NCBI GenBank assembly: GCA_001599355.1
Contig: BCGQ01000003.1
Span: 622,468 to 686,467, forward strand
Reading direction: 5' to 3'
Length of the DNA stretch: 64,000 nt
From: Nakazawaea peltata
Taxonomy: Eukaryota; Ascomycota; Pichiomycetes; Alaninales; Pachysolenaceae
The position numbers and the translations under genes were made by a program. Each line of letters opens with the position of its first letter. Within the stretch, counting starts at the first letter, position 1. Below, one piece after another: positions 47,491 through 60,502 of the stretch. The notes beneath the pieces were generated by a model. It saw only the letters and a list, made by a program, of their open reading frames with translations. It was not told the origin of the DNA and made no database searches.

Positions 47491-48252
47491 TCAATAGCTG
47501 TTTCTTCTCAATTGAAGTACTTTCGTCACCAGTTGAACCAAGAACTCGGTCTGAGACGACCCAATAGGTTTACCGATCGTGAGATCAATACCTACTTTTT
47601 CATACAGCTCACAGTCTTCTGGTGAACATCTACTTGTCACTGCCACGATCGGGCACTCATCAAACTGACTGTACAGTCTAATCTTCGACAGAAGTTGAGC
47701 ACCAGTGATGAGAGGCATTTCAATGTCGAAGAACATCACATCATAGTGAAAGTCTGGATGACGCTCCAAATTAGGCTCGCAAATATCTATATCACTATCC
47801 ATAGAATTCCCATTCCCAAGCGGCACAAACAGTTTATTTAGCACTTCCTGTGGGAAGGGGGTTGTATCTACAATGCAATTTGCAAACAGCTTTTGTAAGA
47901 GTTGTTTAAGGATGATAATATTGATCACATTATCGTCAATCACTAAGAACCGGTATTGTCTGCCAAAAAAAGGAGAACCATCTCGCACTTGTATCGACAG
48001 ATATTCCGATGGATATTCCGATGTAGATCCTAGTTGATTTTCAGAGAAAGAAGGGGGTCCTCTGGGATCATTATGACCCAAGATTTCCTCATTCATTTGG
48101 GCCAACTTTGGCTCATTCGTCAATAAATACGCCTCATTGGATATCTTGTCTGTAATCATATAATTTTCGAAACCAGCCATCGTGTTCGGCACACCCATAT
48201 TCGTTTGATCACTCATAAATCCTCGTGAAATGTACCCAACTTGAACGGGCAT
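47491..48252 (-). CDS. SRR1: SRR1-like stand-alone response regulator
   Basis: A 253-residue protein with a polar N-terminal part (about 1-95) and a receiver domain. The receiver has the acidic pair in FLVIDDNVIN (Asp106-Asp107), the phospho-acceptor in MFFDIEMP (Asp176), the switch Thr in AVTSR (Thr206) and the conserved Lys in GKPIG (Lys228). All catalytic positions are intact. No DNA-binding domain is present. The closest described protein I know is Candida albicans Srr1, a two-component receiver for osmotic and oxidative stress and morphogenesis. An insert of about 25 residues (LGNGNSMDSDIDIC) lies before the phospho-acceptor strand. The gene has long upstream DNA (1.5 kb shared with the next gene). 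Confidence 0.8.
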   Translation of the reverse strand: MPVQVGYISRGFMSDQTNMGVPNTMAGFENYMITDKISNEAYLLTNEPKLAQMNEEILGHNDPRGPPSFSENQLGSTSEYPSEYLSIQVRDGSPFFGRQYRFLVIDDNVINIIILKQLLQKLFANCIVDTTPFPQEVLNKLFVPLGNGNSMDSDIDICEPNLERHPDFHYDVMFFDIEMPLITGAQLLSKIRLYSQFDECPIVAVTSRCSPEDCELYEKVGIDLTIGKPIGSSQTEFLVQLVTKVLQLRRNSY

Positions 48253-49770
48253 AATCGTTAGTCTTGGTCAAAACTTAAATTAGTTTCTGGAATAAACAAG
48301 ATGGATTCCCTTATTAATATATAGAAATGCGAAATGTGGACTCCTGCATAAGTCTCAGTTGCGATCAACCCCTGATAATTCAGCTGCTTACATCCTCACT
48401 TTTCTTTTCTATTGTTGAGGAGTGGCATCTTTTCTTTTCAAATTTTTTATAGGATGATAGGGATTTCATAACCGATAACAGCATGAATTTCGCCTTGTCA
48501 ACCTGTTTGATTAGCCCTGATTTGAGAGATCCTGTCCCATCGACCGCAAATCATTCATTTCTCCTCCCCTCCAACTTTGTTATCACTCCCAATCTATTTT
48601 TAAATTCCTCAAAACATTGAGTGCTTTCTTATGCAAGTTTAGTTTGGATCGTTCAGATGCGAAAATAATTGACTCCAACTGCAACATGGAAAAAATACTT
48701 TCCCCAGCCTGTGCTTTGAGAAGTAGAAAGCCTTATTATTAACTCAGATCACTTACTTTTCCTCCTCTAAGCACTTCGAGGTCCCTACTTTTGTAACTGC
48801 TATACATCGCAGCTTCTATGGTACGAGAATATGCATCAATAAACTGTTTTACTCAGTGACAATAATAAGGCTCGGCGTTAGCAGAGTTCAAGATCCAACT
48901 TCATTTACATCTTCCACAACTAAATATACAGTACAGTAGACTATTCCCAAGATCTCCGTTTCTCTCCATTTCCCCACCATTCGTGCCTCGCACGGGGAAA
49001 GTTACAAAGTCTTCCATTAAGAGATAAGATCACACATGGCAAATCAAAACAAATTGCCTCAAATATCACTCGATTTAATTTCCAGCGCGTGCTTCTATTC
49101 AGTATCTAAGCCCCTATTCTTTTCAGTTTTATTATGAATTTTTCACTTTTATTTTTATTTTTAGAAGTCGCATCTGCACCGAAGACTTAAAAATTAAATG
49201 CAACATTTTGGATGTAACATTTTTGGAGAGATTAGTAGTGATCTGTGCCATGAGCTAATCTGATGAGAATGCCAAGTCACGGGATGGTGTGTGATGACAG
49301 AACTTGACCTGTTCCTATGTCGTTACTCGCTTCAAGTGCTCCTCCATCTCTCGAGTACTTTCCTCATCGCGTTCTGCAGTCTGACTACTTGTGGAAAGAT
49401 TTTTCCCCCTTGCACTCGGTTGCGTGTATTTTTCCAAGGGGTGAGACACTCGGATAATGGTCAAGACCGCACTCTGTTTTCGATTGTAGTGGCACCGGTT
49501 ATTGGTCAGGAGTGTTAGAGCTTGCTTAATGTGCTCATTAAAGCTATTTTGTTGTTCTTGATTTTCAGGCCATCCCCTCAATTCTCTGACTAATAAATTC
49601 TAACTAGGTTTCCGGGGTCGGATATTGGCTTTCGTAATTTGCTCGGTCGTGCGTATTCACCCATTGACGATCGAAGTAGGACCTTGCTCGCTTCCATAGG
49701 AGTCCTATAAGATTCATCGACTTTGGATTGACGAATCTCAAATACCACCTTACAGTATATATATTGCGCA
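48253..49770. other. Long divergent intergenic region SRR1 / 6-phosphogluconolactonase
   Basis: About 1.5 kb, one of the longest gaps here, without any frame over 88 codons and with no recognisable RNA gene. The first part is T-rich. A TATATATATT box at 49756-49765 lies just before the phosphogluconolactonase ATG. It probably carries two long regulated promoters. Confidence 0.55.
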
Positions 49771-50505
49771 ATGTCTCCTAAAGTCGTATCTCGTGCTGAT
49801 TCTCAAGACGTGGCTAACTCTGTAGCCGAATACGTCGTCTCCATCCAGGACGCAGCTATTGCCGATCACGGAAACTTCAAGATTGCCGTTAGTGGAGGTT
49901 CTTTAGGGAAGGTATTGAAGGCAGGATTGATCGACAATGCTGCTATCAGTGCTAAGATCCAATGGGACAAATGGATTGTCTACTTCAGTGATGAGAGATT
50001 GGTACCATTGGACCATGAAGACTCCAACTATGGATTATTCAACGAGAAGGTTTTGAAAAACTTGCCAACCGGTGTCACTCCCCCAAAATGTTACACCATT
50101 GATGAGTCTTTATTGGTAGAAGATGGATCTAAGGATCTGGAGATCGCTTCCAAGTACCTGGAATACCTTTCTGGTCCATTGGACTTAATTCTCTTGGGTT
50201 GTGGACCTGATGGACATACCTGTTCTTTATTCCCAGGCCATCCTCTTTTGAAGGAGAACTCCAAGTTGATTGCCCATATCTCAGACTCTCCAAAGCCTCC
50301 TCCAAGAAGAATCACCTTCACTTTCCCAGTATTGAAAGCTGCTCTGAACATTGCTTTCGTAGCTGAGGGTGCCGGTAAGAAACCTGTCTTGCAAGAAATC
50401 TTCGAGGTTGCCGACAGTCAATTGCCATGTAAGTTAGTTAACGATTTAGGTGTTCCTACTACTTGGTTCACAAACGATCCTGCTATTGAGGGTATCAAGT
50501 TATAA
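49771..50505 (+). CDS. SOL3: 6-phosphogluconolactonase (SOL3/SOL4 type)
   Basis: Hydrolyses 6-phosphogluconolactone in the oxidative pentose phosphate pathway. The 244-residue protein has AVSGGSLGKVL (about residue 39), VYFSDERLVPLDHEDSNYG (about 71-89) and LGCGPDGHTCSLFPGHP (about 148), the family's substrate-phosphate and catalytic motifs. The size matches S. cerevisiae Sol3/Sol4 (249/255). Only one copy is seen here; S. cerevisiae SOL4 (YGR248W) sits in the corresponding chromosome VII block, so it may be the shared ancestor of SOL3 and SOL4. Codon choice is strongly biased, as expected for an abundant enzyme. Confidence 0.93.
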   Translation: MSPKVVSRADSQDVANSVAEYVVSIQDAAIADHGNFKIAVSGGSLGKVLKAGLIDNAAISAKIQWDKWIVYFSDERLVPLDHEDSNYGLFNEKVLKNLPTGVTPPKCYTIDESLLVEDGSKDLEIASKYLEYLSGPLDLILLGCGPDGHTCSLFPGHPLLKENSKLIAHISDSPKPPPRRITFTFPVLKAALNIAFVAEGAGKKPVLQEIFEVADSQLPCKLVNDLGVPTTWFTNDPAIEGIKL

Positions 50506-50961
50506 AGTGTTTATAAAGGAATTTTTTCTTAAACAATGCAAAGGACGTAGACTGGGGGTGGGGTAGAGTAGTTAATTTCTAAATGATAATTCTTCGTAGG
50601 GGTGAGGCAAGGCGGTATGGGCAGGGGGGGGTGAAGCCAAGGGGGGAGATCAAAAGGGGCTATACGTTCAATACAGATAAGATAATAAGATAATTCTTGA
50701 TTGCAAATATTCAACCGAGTGACATCACATAACACCTCCCTACAATAGCAGTAAGTCGTTCCATCAACCCACTACATCTACTCTTCTTTCCACCCCATCA
50801 ATTCAATATATCTCACTATATAATTAATAATTTACCCCTTATTTAATTGATGTTCAATTAAAAAAATAGACAAAAAAATGCTATGAGACTGATCCCCTCA
50901 ACCCTTTCCCTTCCCCTCCCCCTACCCCTTCAATTCCCCACCGGTTCAAGAATTTCGCGCA
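50506..50961. other. Convergent SOL-PSD2 intergenic region
   Basis: G-rich at 50553-50660, then AT-rich around 50800-50880, then C/T-rich. No gene is seen; it should hold both terminators. Confidence 0.5.
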
Positions 50962-53900
50962 TCACTCCTTATCACTTTGACCCCCCTCAGGCAAATCATC
51001 CAAATCTAATCCCTTCAATAAATACTCATCCTCCTCATCGATATCCATATTATAAGCTTCCCAACTAAGCTCTTTGAAACTTATATCATCACCTGGAATC
51101 GATGTCTCATTATTGATCTTCTTAATCAAGAAGTCATCGATCATTCCAAGAGATGGACCCTTCACACCCGCACCACCCGTGATGCTACGAATGATTCTTA
51201 ATTTGTCCTCTTCGGGCTGCTTACTGAAATCACGGTATACTCTCTTGTACTCGTCTACTGATGGATGGTGTCCTATCGACATTCCAACCTTGATCAAGGT
51301 CTCTATACTCTCTGAGGAGTTCAGTACTAAATCACTATCGAATTGGAATACCCCTTTCTCAAATAATAAGAGAATTGTAGAACCTCCAAATTTGAAATAT
51401 CCAATCTCATCACCCCTCAGCACTTCTTCACCTTCAGATACACTGAGCAAAATTGATCCCACCATCATAGCCCCAACAGGAATCATCAATACGGTACCGA
51501 AATCACGTGTATGTAATGGGATGATACATCTAACATTATCACCAAACACATCTAACTCCGACCGAATAGCCATAGGGTTCACAGTGTAATATTCTCCATC
51601 TATGAACATGGGTTTACCAACGGTGGCATCACAAGGTGAATGGAACCGATGATAATCTTGAGGGGCTAACCGGAATACACCGATTGATCCTTGTTCGTAC
51701 AGAGCAAGTTTGTTTGTAGGGATCAACAAAGTGGCCTCTTTCAGTAATAATTTACTGATAGTGAACTCCTTCCCCTTGATCCAAATCTCTTTGGCTGCTT
51801 CTACCGTGTTGAACACAGTACTACGGCAATCACAAGGAGAACAAAGGACTAACGGGTGGTCAGACTCGAGAGGTCTGGCTCCAGGTCTCAAACGACGGTA
51901 GAAGAATTGGTTGAACGTTTTATAGCTGGAGATATCAGGGACGGCACATTCGCTCAAATCCAATTGATGGAATTGAACAAACGAAGCTATCTGAGAAGCC
52001 GAGATGGGTGAATCGAATTTGATTCCTTGCTTGATCGACAAGTTCTTCAAGAGCCGTTTCATCTTCTTCTTATCAATGGCTCGATCAAATACACTTTTAT
52101 AGAATAAACGAATCCCCAACCGAACATAGACACTCATCTTCTCCTCCATGATCAACCCGGTATTACGATCTTGAACTAAGATATTAGCCGAGTTTCGCCC
52201 AATTCCATACTTCCCGTAGGTCAATTTAATGAAAACTTTAGAGTACCACTTCTTAGTTGCCATCTGCTCCGATGCGTAGGTCGGGCGAAGCAACTTCTTG
52301 ACTGTAGACCAATCTTTAGATGCACAGATAGAGACATGCATGATCACCTCTCGTTCAGACTTATCCGAAAGCTTCTTCTTAAAGCAAATAGGGCACAGAG
52401 GAACTTGAAACAATTTATCTTCATCATTTCCAGACCCCAGATGGTTCTTCCGAGAGAGACTCTCGACGATCTCCCCGAGTTCTAAGGTTTCTCCGGCCCA
52501 TGGATTCTTGTTATAATTCAGGAAGAATGAGGCAATAGTCTGCTCTGACAATGAACTCCCAATGGACTTCAAGAAATGTTCCAATTGCATCACATCGAGA
52601 TGTCCTGAATGCTCCTCATCGTATTTCTCCAACAAGTTAGTCCAGAACTGTTTCTCCAAGTCAATGTACGGTTCAAAACGCGCCCTGATCTTCAATTTTG
52701 GATCATATTGATCCTCTGAATTCTTGGACATTTTAGATGCCGAGTGATTCAACGTTAATGTCAAATTGAAGGTCCGAAGCTTGGTGGAATCACTCACAGA
52801 TTTATTGACATTCTTCTCAGGATTCCGTCCAATGAGCTTCTTCTTCCTCTTCACTGCAATATCGGTCTCGGCATTAAGAAGAGTAATCGTAGGATGATCG
52901 GAATCCCATTCTTCTTGGTCCATTAACCTTGACACTGGAATCTTGGCCGTAGCGACTTTGTCATGGAATGAGAAATGGTCTTTATCCAAGATACTGAACA
53001 GAATATCGTAGTTTTCTTCGGAGGGCAGAACCTCGAACACCAATCTTTCATTGAACACTGGTGAAAGGGTATGCTTTCTCCATGAAGACCTGTAGATCTT
53101 CCTTCCGAAAGACACTACAACAAAGGGATCCATATCAAAACCTGTTCTAGTTGTACTTTTGAATGGGGGAAGTCCTTCAGCCGAGATAATCTCCAAAAAC
53201 ACCACTCCTGAAACAGCCTTCTCATATGCCAATTGCTGATTCTTCCTGGATTTACTACGGATCTGGAACTTTTTACGACTACGACTCTCATTTACAGTTA
53301 AACTACTAGCAGGGAAACTACTATAATCAGTGGTATCCAAATCAGTTTGAGAAGCACTGAAATTATGACGAAGATCGAGAAGTGTGGGTCCGGTGATGAG
53401 TCTATTCTCATCGTTGGAGGATCCGAAATCTTTATCTTCCGATATCGACAGTTGCGGTGAGATGTCTGAGGAAAACTCATCTGTATCAGTAGGAACCGCA
53501 AGAAGGTCCATTTCTTCTCCATTATTATGCGTATGAGGCTCTGGTGATACATTATCAGAGATTACCAGATCTTCTTCTACCTCATCCTCCTCTTCATCAC
53601 CAAACCCATCTTCTTCATCAAGCTCAAGGTCACTTAAAATATTATCCAACCGATGACCAATGGCTTCATATTTGTAGAAATCTTGGTCATCCGTCAGTGT
53701 GATGTCGGCTCTATCTTCATGCAGAGGATCAACAGAATCCAAATATGACATCCAAAGATGAGGTAAAGACTGCGATGTCAAGTCACTTGTACTTGAATTT
53801 CTCTTCTTACTCAACTTCTTCTGGTTCCGTTTCTTGATCTCAAACTTGACATAGACTGCCCCAGTGACAAACCGTTTCTCGGACTTACTGGAGTAGAGAC

Positions 53901-54315
53901 GGAGCCATTGGTAGTCTCCACCAAACTTAATATCACGCATACTAATACGCAGCTCACCCAAATACTCCAATTGTCTCTTCCGTTGGACATCAAACACCAC
54001 AATATTCAATGAAGGTGTGGAAACAAGGGACTGATCACAAAGTTTGAGCTTGATTTTGGAGTTCCAATGAGGATATGCGGTATGTTTCTGACGTCCTGTG
54101 CGACCTGGTTTCATATTAGGTGCAAAGACATATGCAACAGGATTACAAGTCGACCCAAGATGATCCTGAACAAGTTCTCTTCCCTACAAAATATCATCGT
54201 TAGTAGCTCATCGAGGGACGGAAATGGCGGGAAATGGACCTACCTCTTTGACATAAACTTCTAAGACCAACCCAGATGAGCTGCTCTTCTTAGAAGAGTT
54301 CAATTTCTTGAACAT
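50962..54315 (-). CDS. PSD2: PSD2, C2-domain phosphatidylserine decarboxylase, spliced
   Basis: Converts phosphatidylserine to phosphatidylethanolamine in Golgi/endosomal membranes. Exon 1 is 54244-54315 and exon 2 is 50962-54183. The 60-base minus-strand intron starts GTAGGT, has TACTAAC (54199-54205) and ends GTAG. The product is 1,097 residues (S. cerevisiae Psd2: 1,138). Splicing supplies the first C2 strands (MFKKLNSS through LVLEVYVKE). A second C2 domain covers about residues 345-460, then an EF-hand-like segment (KYDEEHSGHLD). The catalytic part has HRFHSPCDATVGKP and the GGST autocleavage site (YFKFGGSTILLLFE), which yields the pyruvoyl group. A 5' splice site of GTAGGT is the only non-GTRAGT one here. 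Confidence 0.93.
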
Positions 54316-55905
<1,590 letters not shown>

Positions 55906-55955
55906 TTAAGTTACGTTTAATTAATGAAGAACAAATAATTTTCATGTAGAGATAT

Positions 55956-56720
55956 TTATGCCGTCTCGGTCTCTTCGACCTCTTGCTCCTTCAAGACTTT
56001 GATGACTTCAGCAGTCTCTTCATCTTTATAAACTCTAAAACCGAATTCCTTAGTGACACTGGCCAATTGAGCATTATTTGAGTCTAATTTTTCTTCCATT
56101 ACTTGCTTTAAAACCTTCAAAGACAACAATTCCAGTTCTTTCAAAGTCAAACTACTATGATACTCGTTTTGCAACTCGGCTTGAGCACCTTCAGATCCAG
56201 ATCCAATGGCCTTAGCGTCGTATCTGTAGAAAGTTCCACTTGGTTCAGCATGGTATAATTGAGGTCCCTTCTCGTCATCAATACCAGCAATCAACAAAGC
56301 AACACCAAATGGTCTAGACATCGATCTTTTCTCTCCAAGAGCACCTTCTCCGAATCTCAATGCCAAATCACATACAGATTGAGTCAAACTTTCCACACCA
56401 ATCTTCTCATCATAGTATAAATTGTGGTTCAAAGAAGAGACACGAGCATGATCGATCATACTTCTGGCATCAGGAGTCAATCCCGACATAGCGCATCCAA
56501 TATGTGTATCTATTTCGACAATCTTCTCGATAGAAGACGACTCCAACAATGATGATGTTACTCTCTTCTCTACCGCCAATACAATTCCCTCAGAAGTCGC
56601 TATACCAATGGCGGTGGAACCGTGCTTAATGGCCTCTAAAGAGTACTCCACTTGGAATAATCTACCTTCTGGAGAGAACGTACTCACTCCACGATCGTAT
56701 TCACTTCTTGTAAGAAACAT
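55956..56720 (-). CDS. PUP2: PUP2, 20S proteasome subunit alpha 5
   Basis: A 254-residue alpha-type proteasome subunit (S. cerevisiae Pup2: 260). The N-terminal alpha signature [20 protein letters not shown] is at residues 8-27 and fixes the start. [10 protein letters not shown] follows, then the fold core [19 protein letters not shown] and [11 protein letters not shown]. Being an alpha subunit it has no catalytic Thr. The only CTG (minus strand, 56133-56135) gives LTLKE-CTG-ELLSLK, where both yeast and human subunits have Ala. The terminal segment is acidic. Confidence 0.97.
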   Translation of the reverse strand: MFLTRSEYDRGVSTFSPEGRLFQVEYSLEAIKHGSTAIGIATSEGIVLAVEKRVTSSLLESSSIEKIVEIDTHIGCAMSGLTPDARSMIDHARVSSLNHNLYYDEKIGVESLTQSVCDLALRFGEGALGEKRSMSRPFGVALLIAGIDDEKGPQLYHAEPSGTFYRYDAKAIGSGSEGAQAELQNEYHSSLTLKELELLSLKVLKQVMEEKLDSNNAQLASVTKEFGFRVYKDEETAEVIKVLKEQEVEETETA

Positions 56721-57497
56721 TTCCGTCTGTTTTACCCTCTCAATTGATCTCCTTGAATTCCAATCAATGGTGGCGACAGCTTTAAAGGGTGATTTTCTCT
56801 TTGTCTGTTGATCAAACTGACATTTAAAAATTACGTGTCAATAGTGGTGAGCAATTTACGCTTTTATCTCAGGAGTAACAAAAAAATCGGGTTTAGATCG
56901 ACGACCGTTTAGCTACTCTTTAAAGCCGTTTTCTATGCAGTATAAAACTGAACAGAATTTAATGATCTTTGCATCCGACTGGAAACGAATTTATTTTATT
57001 AAAAAGATATATTACATCTGAGTTGTATTTAAAGTTTGGTGATAATCTTAAATAACCATAAATAAGTCACCTTTGACTTTGTTGCTCTCTGTCTCAACTG
57101 TCTCGTTTTTGTACCGACTGGCGCTTTAAAGCCTTCAGTTTTTTTGTTTTTTGCGGCTCCAAGAAGGGGATGATTCGTTTTTAAACTGGGCTTACATTGG
57201 AGATAAATAATTATGGGAGTGCAATTGCTGCCTTCGCTATTGAAAATTTGTCTATCTCCGAATTTTTGGTCGATTTTGTTTCTGATCACTGCTGTTCTAT
57301 GCGACAAGATCAGCGGTTTACTTTAAAGATCTACAGAAACTGTGACCGGTGTCCATGGTAACCTTAACCTTAATTACTTAATTGAGTAAAACTGGATATG
57401 TGGTGTCTCTCTGCTGCTGATCATGTTCTCCCATATAAAGAGACCCTTTCCTTTGTAGTAAGGCAATTGAGTTGAACTTTCGATCCACTCTTTCAAA
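56721..57497. other. Divergent PUP2-acetyltransferase intergenic region
   Basis: 777 bases, AT-rich, with TATAAA near 56941. A minus-strand frame at 57029-57307 has no ATG and no family features. I see no clear proteasome control element (GGTGGCAAA); the nearest is the related GGTGGCGACA at 56769-56778. Confidence 0.5.
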
Positions 57498-58841
57498 ATG
57501 ACTGATACTCGTCCAACTGGAAAATTTGAAAACTTATTCACCGGATTACATGAACATGGGGTATATCGAAGCTTCAGCACTCTTCTCGTTTTAGATCAAC
57601 AGATAGATCCTCAACAGATTAGAGATTTGATCGGCACTACTTTGAAATCATTGTTCGATCAATATCCCTTATTACTGTGTAATATCTGTAATGATCACGT
57701 TACAATTGTAGATGAGATCAAATTTGATGATGTCGTCGAAATCTGGGACCTGGGAGTATCATATGAAGTGAGCACAATCTTTGAAACTACTCATTCTTAT
57801 AAACTCGGATATGGAGAGCAGAACAAGCCACTTTTCAAAATTATTGTTGCCAACGGAGGGAAGCTGTTCAATTTCATTTTTGGACATGCTTTATTCGATG
57901 GGGTAAGTGGGGTCAACTTTTTATATGAATTTGTAGACAAGTTGAACTCTGTTGATTCCGAGCCTATTGGGGATACTGTATTTTCCAAAACACCAGGAAA
58001 GACGTATCTGATTCCTCGTGAGTTAGACCGTCTTTTTGATTTCGGTCTTCCAAAATCGCAGCCCGAGGGGGTTACTATCTATCCTCCTCAAGCGGAACCT
58101 GATTTCTTTGCTCATTTGTGGCAGTCGAGTGGTCATTTCATGAATCTGAAGTTGATTGTTGCTTCTCTCGAATTTACCAGGGAGGAAACTGATTCTATAG
58201 TTGCCAATTGTAGGAAACATGGTGTCACTTTAACCCCCTTCACTCAACATTGTTTTATCGCTGCAAAAGCACAGGTCATAAAAGACACTTTAAAGGGCAA
58301 TGAGGTGGCTGGTGTCACATATGGAATTGATCTACGTAAGCTAATGGATACAAATATTCCGAAGGAAGAGACCATCTTCGGATTACACGTCGCCCTGGAT
58401 GTTGCAGAGATCCCTCTAACCCCCAAAATCAGCTGGGATTCAGTTCAGAAACTGACCAATAGGTTAAAAGATGGTTTAAACAGCGGTTTATTCATTCAAG
58501 GCACTCTGGTGGGAGTAATGACCCCGTCTAAGAATACCTCTCACTTGTCGGCTGTCTTCCTTCGTGAGTTCCGGAATAGAACAAGTTTAGTCTACGCCAA
58601 TATTGGCCACCAAGCACCCGATCTCAACTGGAAACCCGAAGCGCAAAAATTCACTCCTCAAAGAGTTTACATTGGCGCATTTCCTCAAGATTGCGCTTAT
58701 TTATTCGGGGTGTCTTTAGTCACCGGTAGTTCTGGTTTGAGTGGTGTCATTAGTATGGTTGAGAATGATGATATCACCAATGACCAATTCTACGAGATAG
58801 TCAAACTCTACAAAGAAAAAGTACTTAACCCTGATATTTGA
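57498..58841 (+). CDS. Alcohol acetyltransferase family protein (ATF/AATase)
   Basis: A 447-residue BAHD-like acyltransferase of the fungal alcohol acetyltransferase family. The N-terminus GKFENLFTGLHEHGVYRSF is the family start, close to Atf1/Atf2 (ENxF..R). The catalytic HXXXD reads GHALFDGVSG with His130 and Asp134. The C-terminal part contains FGVSLVTGSSGLSGVISM. By family it would transfer acetyl from acetyl-CoA to alcohols or sterols; the substrate here is unknown. It is shorter than S. cerevisiae Atf1/Atf2 (525/535) because it lacks terminal extensions that attach those to lipid droplets. It lies alone between PUP2 and LSC2. Confidence 0.87.
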   Translation: MTDTRPTGKFENLFTGLHEHGVYRSFSTLLVLDQQIDPQQIRDLIGTTLKSLFDQYPLLLCNICNDHVTIVDEIKFDDVVEIWDLGVSYEVSTIFETTHSYKLGYGEQNKPLFKIIVANGGKLFNFIFGHALFDGVSGVNFLYEFVDKLNSVDSEPIGDTVFSKTPGKTYLIPRELDRLFDFGLPKSQPEGVTIYPPQAEPDFFAHLWQSSGHFMNLKLIVASLEFTREETDSIVANCRKHGVTLTPFTQHCFIAAKAQVIKDTLKGNEVAGVTYGIDLRKLMDTNIPKEETIFGLHVALDVAEIPLTPKISWDSVQKLTNRLKDGLNSGLFIQGTLVGVMTPSKNTSHLSAVFLREFRNRTSLVYANIGHQAPDLNWKPEAQKFTPQRVYIGAFPQDCAYLFGVSLVTGSSGLSGVISMVENDDITNDQFYEIVKLYKEKVLNPDI

Positions 58842-59129
58842 TATGCTTATTTATATAGTCGGTTCTTTAAACTGGAAACCTGTAAGTCGAGAGAATCCAT
58901 ATATGCTAATAAAAATCTGAGCTCTTTAATTCCCCCTCCATCTCCTTCTTAATTTCTTATATATAATTTATATATGATCTTTTTTATCCCTTTACCCTTT
59001 TTGGAATTAGGTGAAGAAACATTTCCGCGGATTCGCCTCGGGAAAAATTGATATTTCATACACTACAAAACTCTTAACAGACTTCACAAAGTGAATAAGT
59101 AGTATTCTTTATATAAATGATTGCATAAC

Positions 59130-60502
59130 CTAGTTCTTGATCTCGAAGGAGACGTTGACACCAACCTCTCTAGCCTTGGAGACAATGTCGGACAATTGGA
59201 CAACCTTCTCAGCAGCGTCATCCAACTCATCGAAAGCAAAGATCTTCAAACCAGAGTCGGCAATCAATTGCTTACCTTGCTCAACGTTAGTACCTTGCAA
59301 TCTAGCAACGATTGGGATCTCCAACTTCAAGTTCTTGGCGGCGGCGATCAAACCTTCGGCAACGTAGTCACATCTGACAATACCACCGAAGATGTTAACG
59401 AAGATACCAGTGACGTTCTTCTCGGTCAAGATCAACTTGAAGGCAGTCTCGATGGTCTCTGGGGTAGCTCCTCCACCACAGTCCAAGAAGTTAGCTGGTT
59501 GACCACCGTATAACTTGATGATATCCATGGTAGCCATGGCCAAACCGGCACCGTTGACCAAACAACCAATGTTACCGTCCAACTTGATGAAGTTCAAACC
59601 AGAGTCGGCAGCGATAACTTCATCTGGGTCCTCTTGGGAGACATCTCTCCAAGATTCAACCTCCTTTTGACGGAACAAAGCGTTGTCATCGAAACCGAAC
59701 TTGGCATCAATGGCCATAACTTCTTGGTCGACAGTCTCGGACAATGGGTTGATCTCGATTTGAGTGGCATCCTTCTCACGGAAACACTTGTATAACTTTT
59801 GGATGGTGTCAGCAGCCTTTGGAACAGCCTCCTTGGAGTAACCCAAGACACCGGCAATCTCCAAAGCCAATTCGTCGGTGACACCAGCATCGATGTCAAT
59901 GCTGAAAGTCTTGATGGCATCTGGGGTTTCCTTAGCAACACCTTCAATGTCCATACCACCTTGAGCAGAAGCAACAATCAATGGTTGTTGGTTAGCTCTG
60001 TCCATGATAATAGACAAGTAAGCCTCCTTTCTGGCGAACTTTCTCTCGACAACGAAAACGGCGGTGACCTCCTTACCAGCGGCACCAGATTGCTTGGTGA
60101 TCAATTTGTGGTGCAACATCTCACCGGCAATTTCCTTGACTTCCTCTGGAGTGGAGACTAAGTGGACACCAGACTTGAAACCAGTGTCGAAGTGACCCTT
60201 ACCTCTACCACCGGTCAAAGCTTGAGCCTTAACGACCAAATCAATGGAGTTCAAGTCCTTAGCAATTTGGTAGGCCTCCTCTGGAGTGGTAGCGGCAGCA
60301 CCACCTGGAACCTTGACACCGTATTGCTTCAACAAAGCAGCGGAACGGTACTCATGCAAAGACAAGTTTCTGACTTGACCAGCTCTCTAATTAAAACACA
60401 TTCACGTTAGTAATTGACTCTTTTAAGACCCCCATCTCGTCTTCAAATTCCACTTACTTTGACAGAGTTGATCAAAGAACGGTTGACACCTCTAGAGAAC
60501 AT
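59130..60502 (-). CDS. LSC2: LSC2, mitochondrial succinyl-CoA ligase beta subunit, spliced
   Basis: TCA-cycle enzyme making succinate and ATP. Exon 1 is 60458-60502 (MFSRGVNRSLINSVK) and exon 2 is 59130-60386. The 71-base intron has GTAAGT, TACTAAC (minus strand, 60406-60412) and TTAG. The 433-residue product has a mitochondrial presequence ending near RNLSLHEYRSAALLKQYGVK. The ATP-grasp region has KAQALTGGRGKGHF, and NIFGGIVRCD binds the CoA/succinate side. The open frame alone begins at a TTG and misses the presequence. In-frame reading of exon 2 finds no CTG codon; Leu is almost always TTG, a sign of high expression. Confidence 0.95.

Noticed and set aside
57029-57307. Minus-strand frame of 92 codons
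   Set aside because: Begins at TTG, not ATG; basic low-information sequence, no family features.
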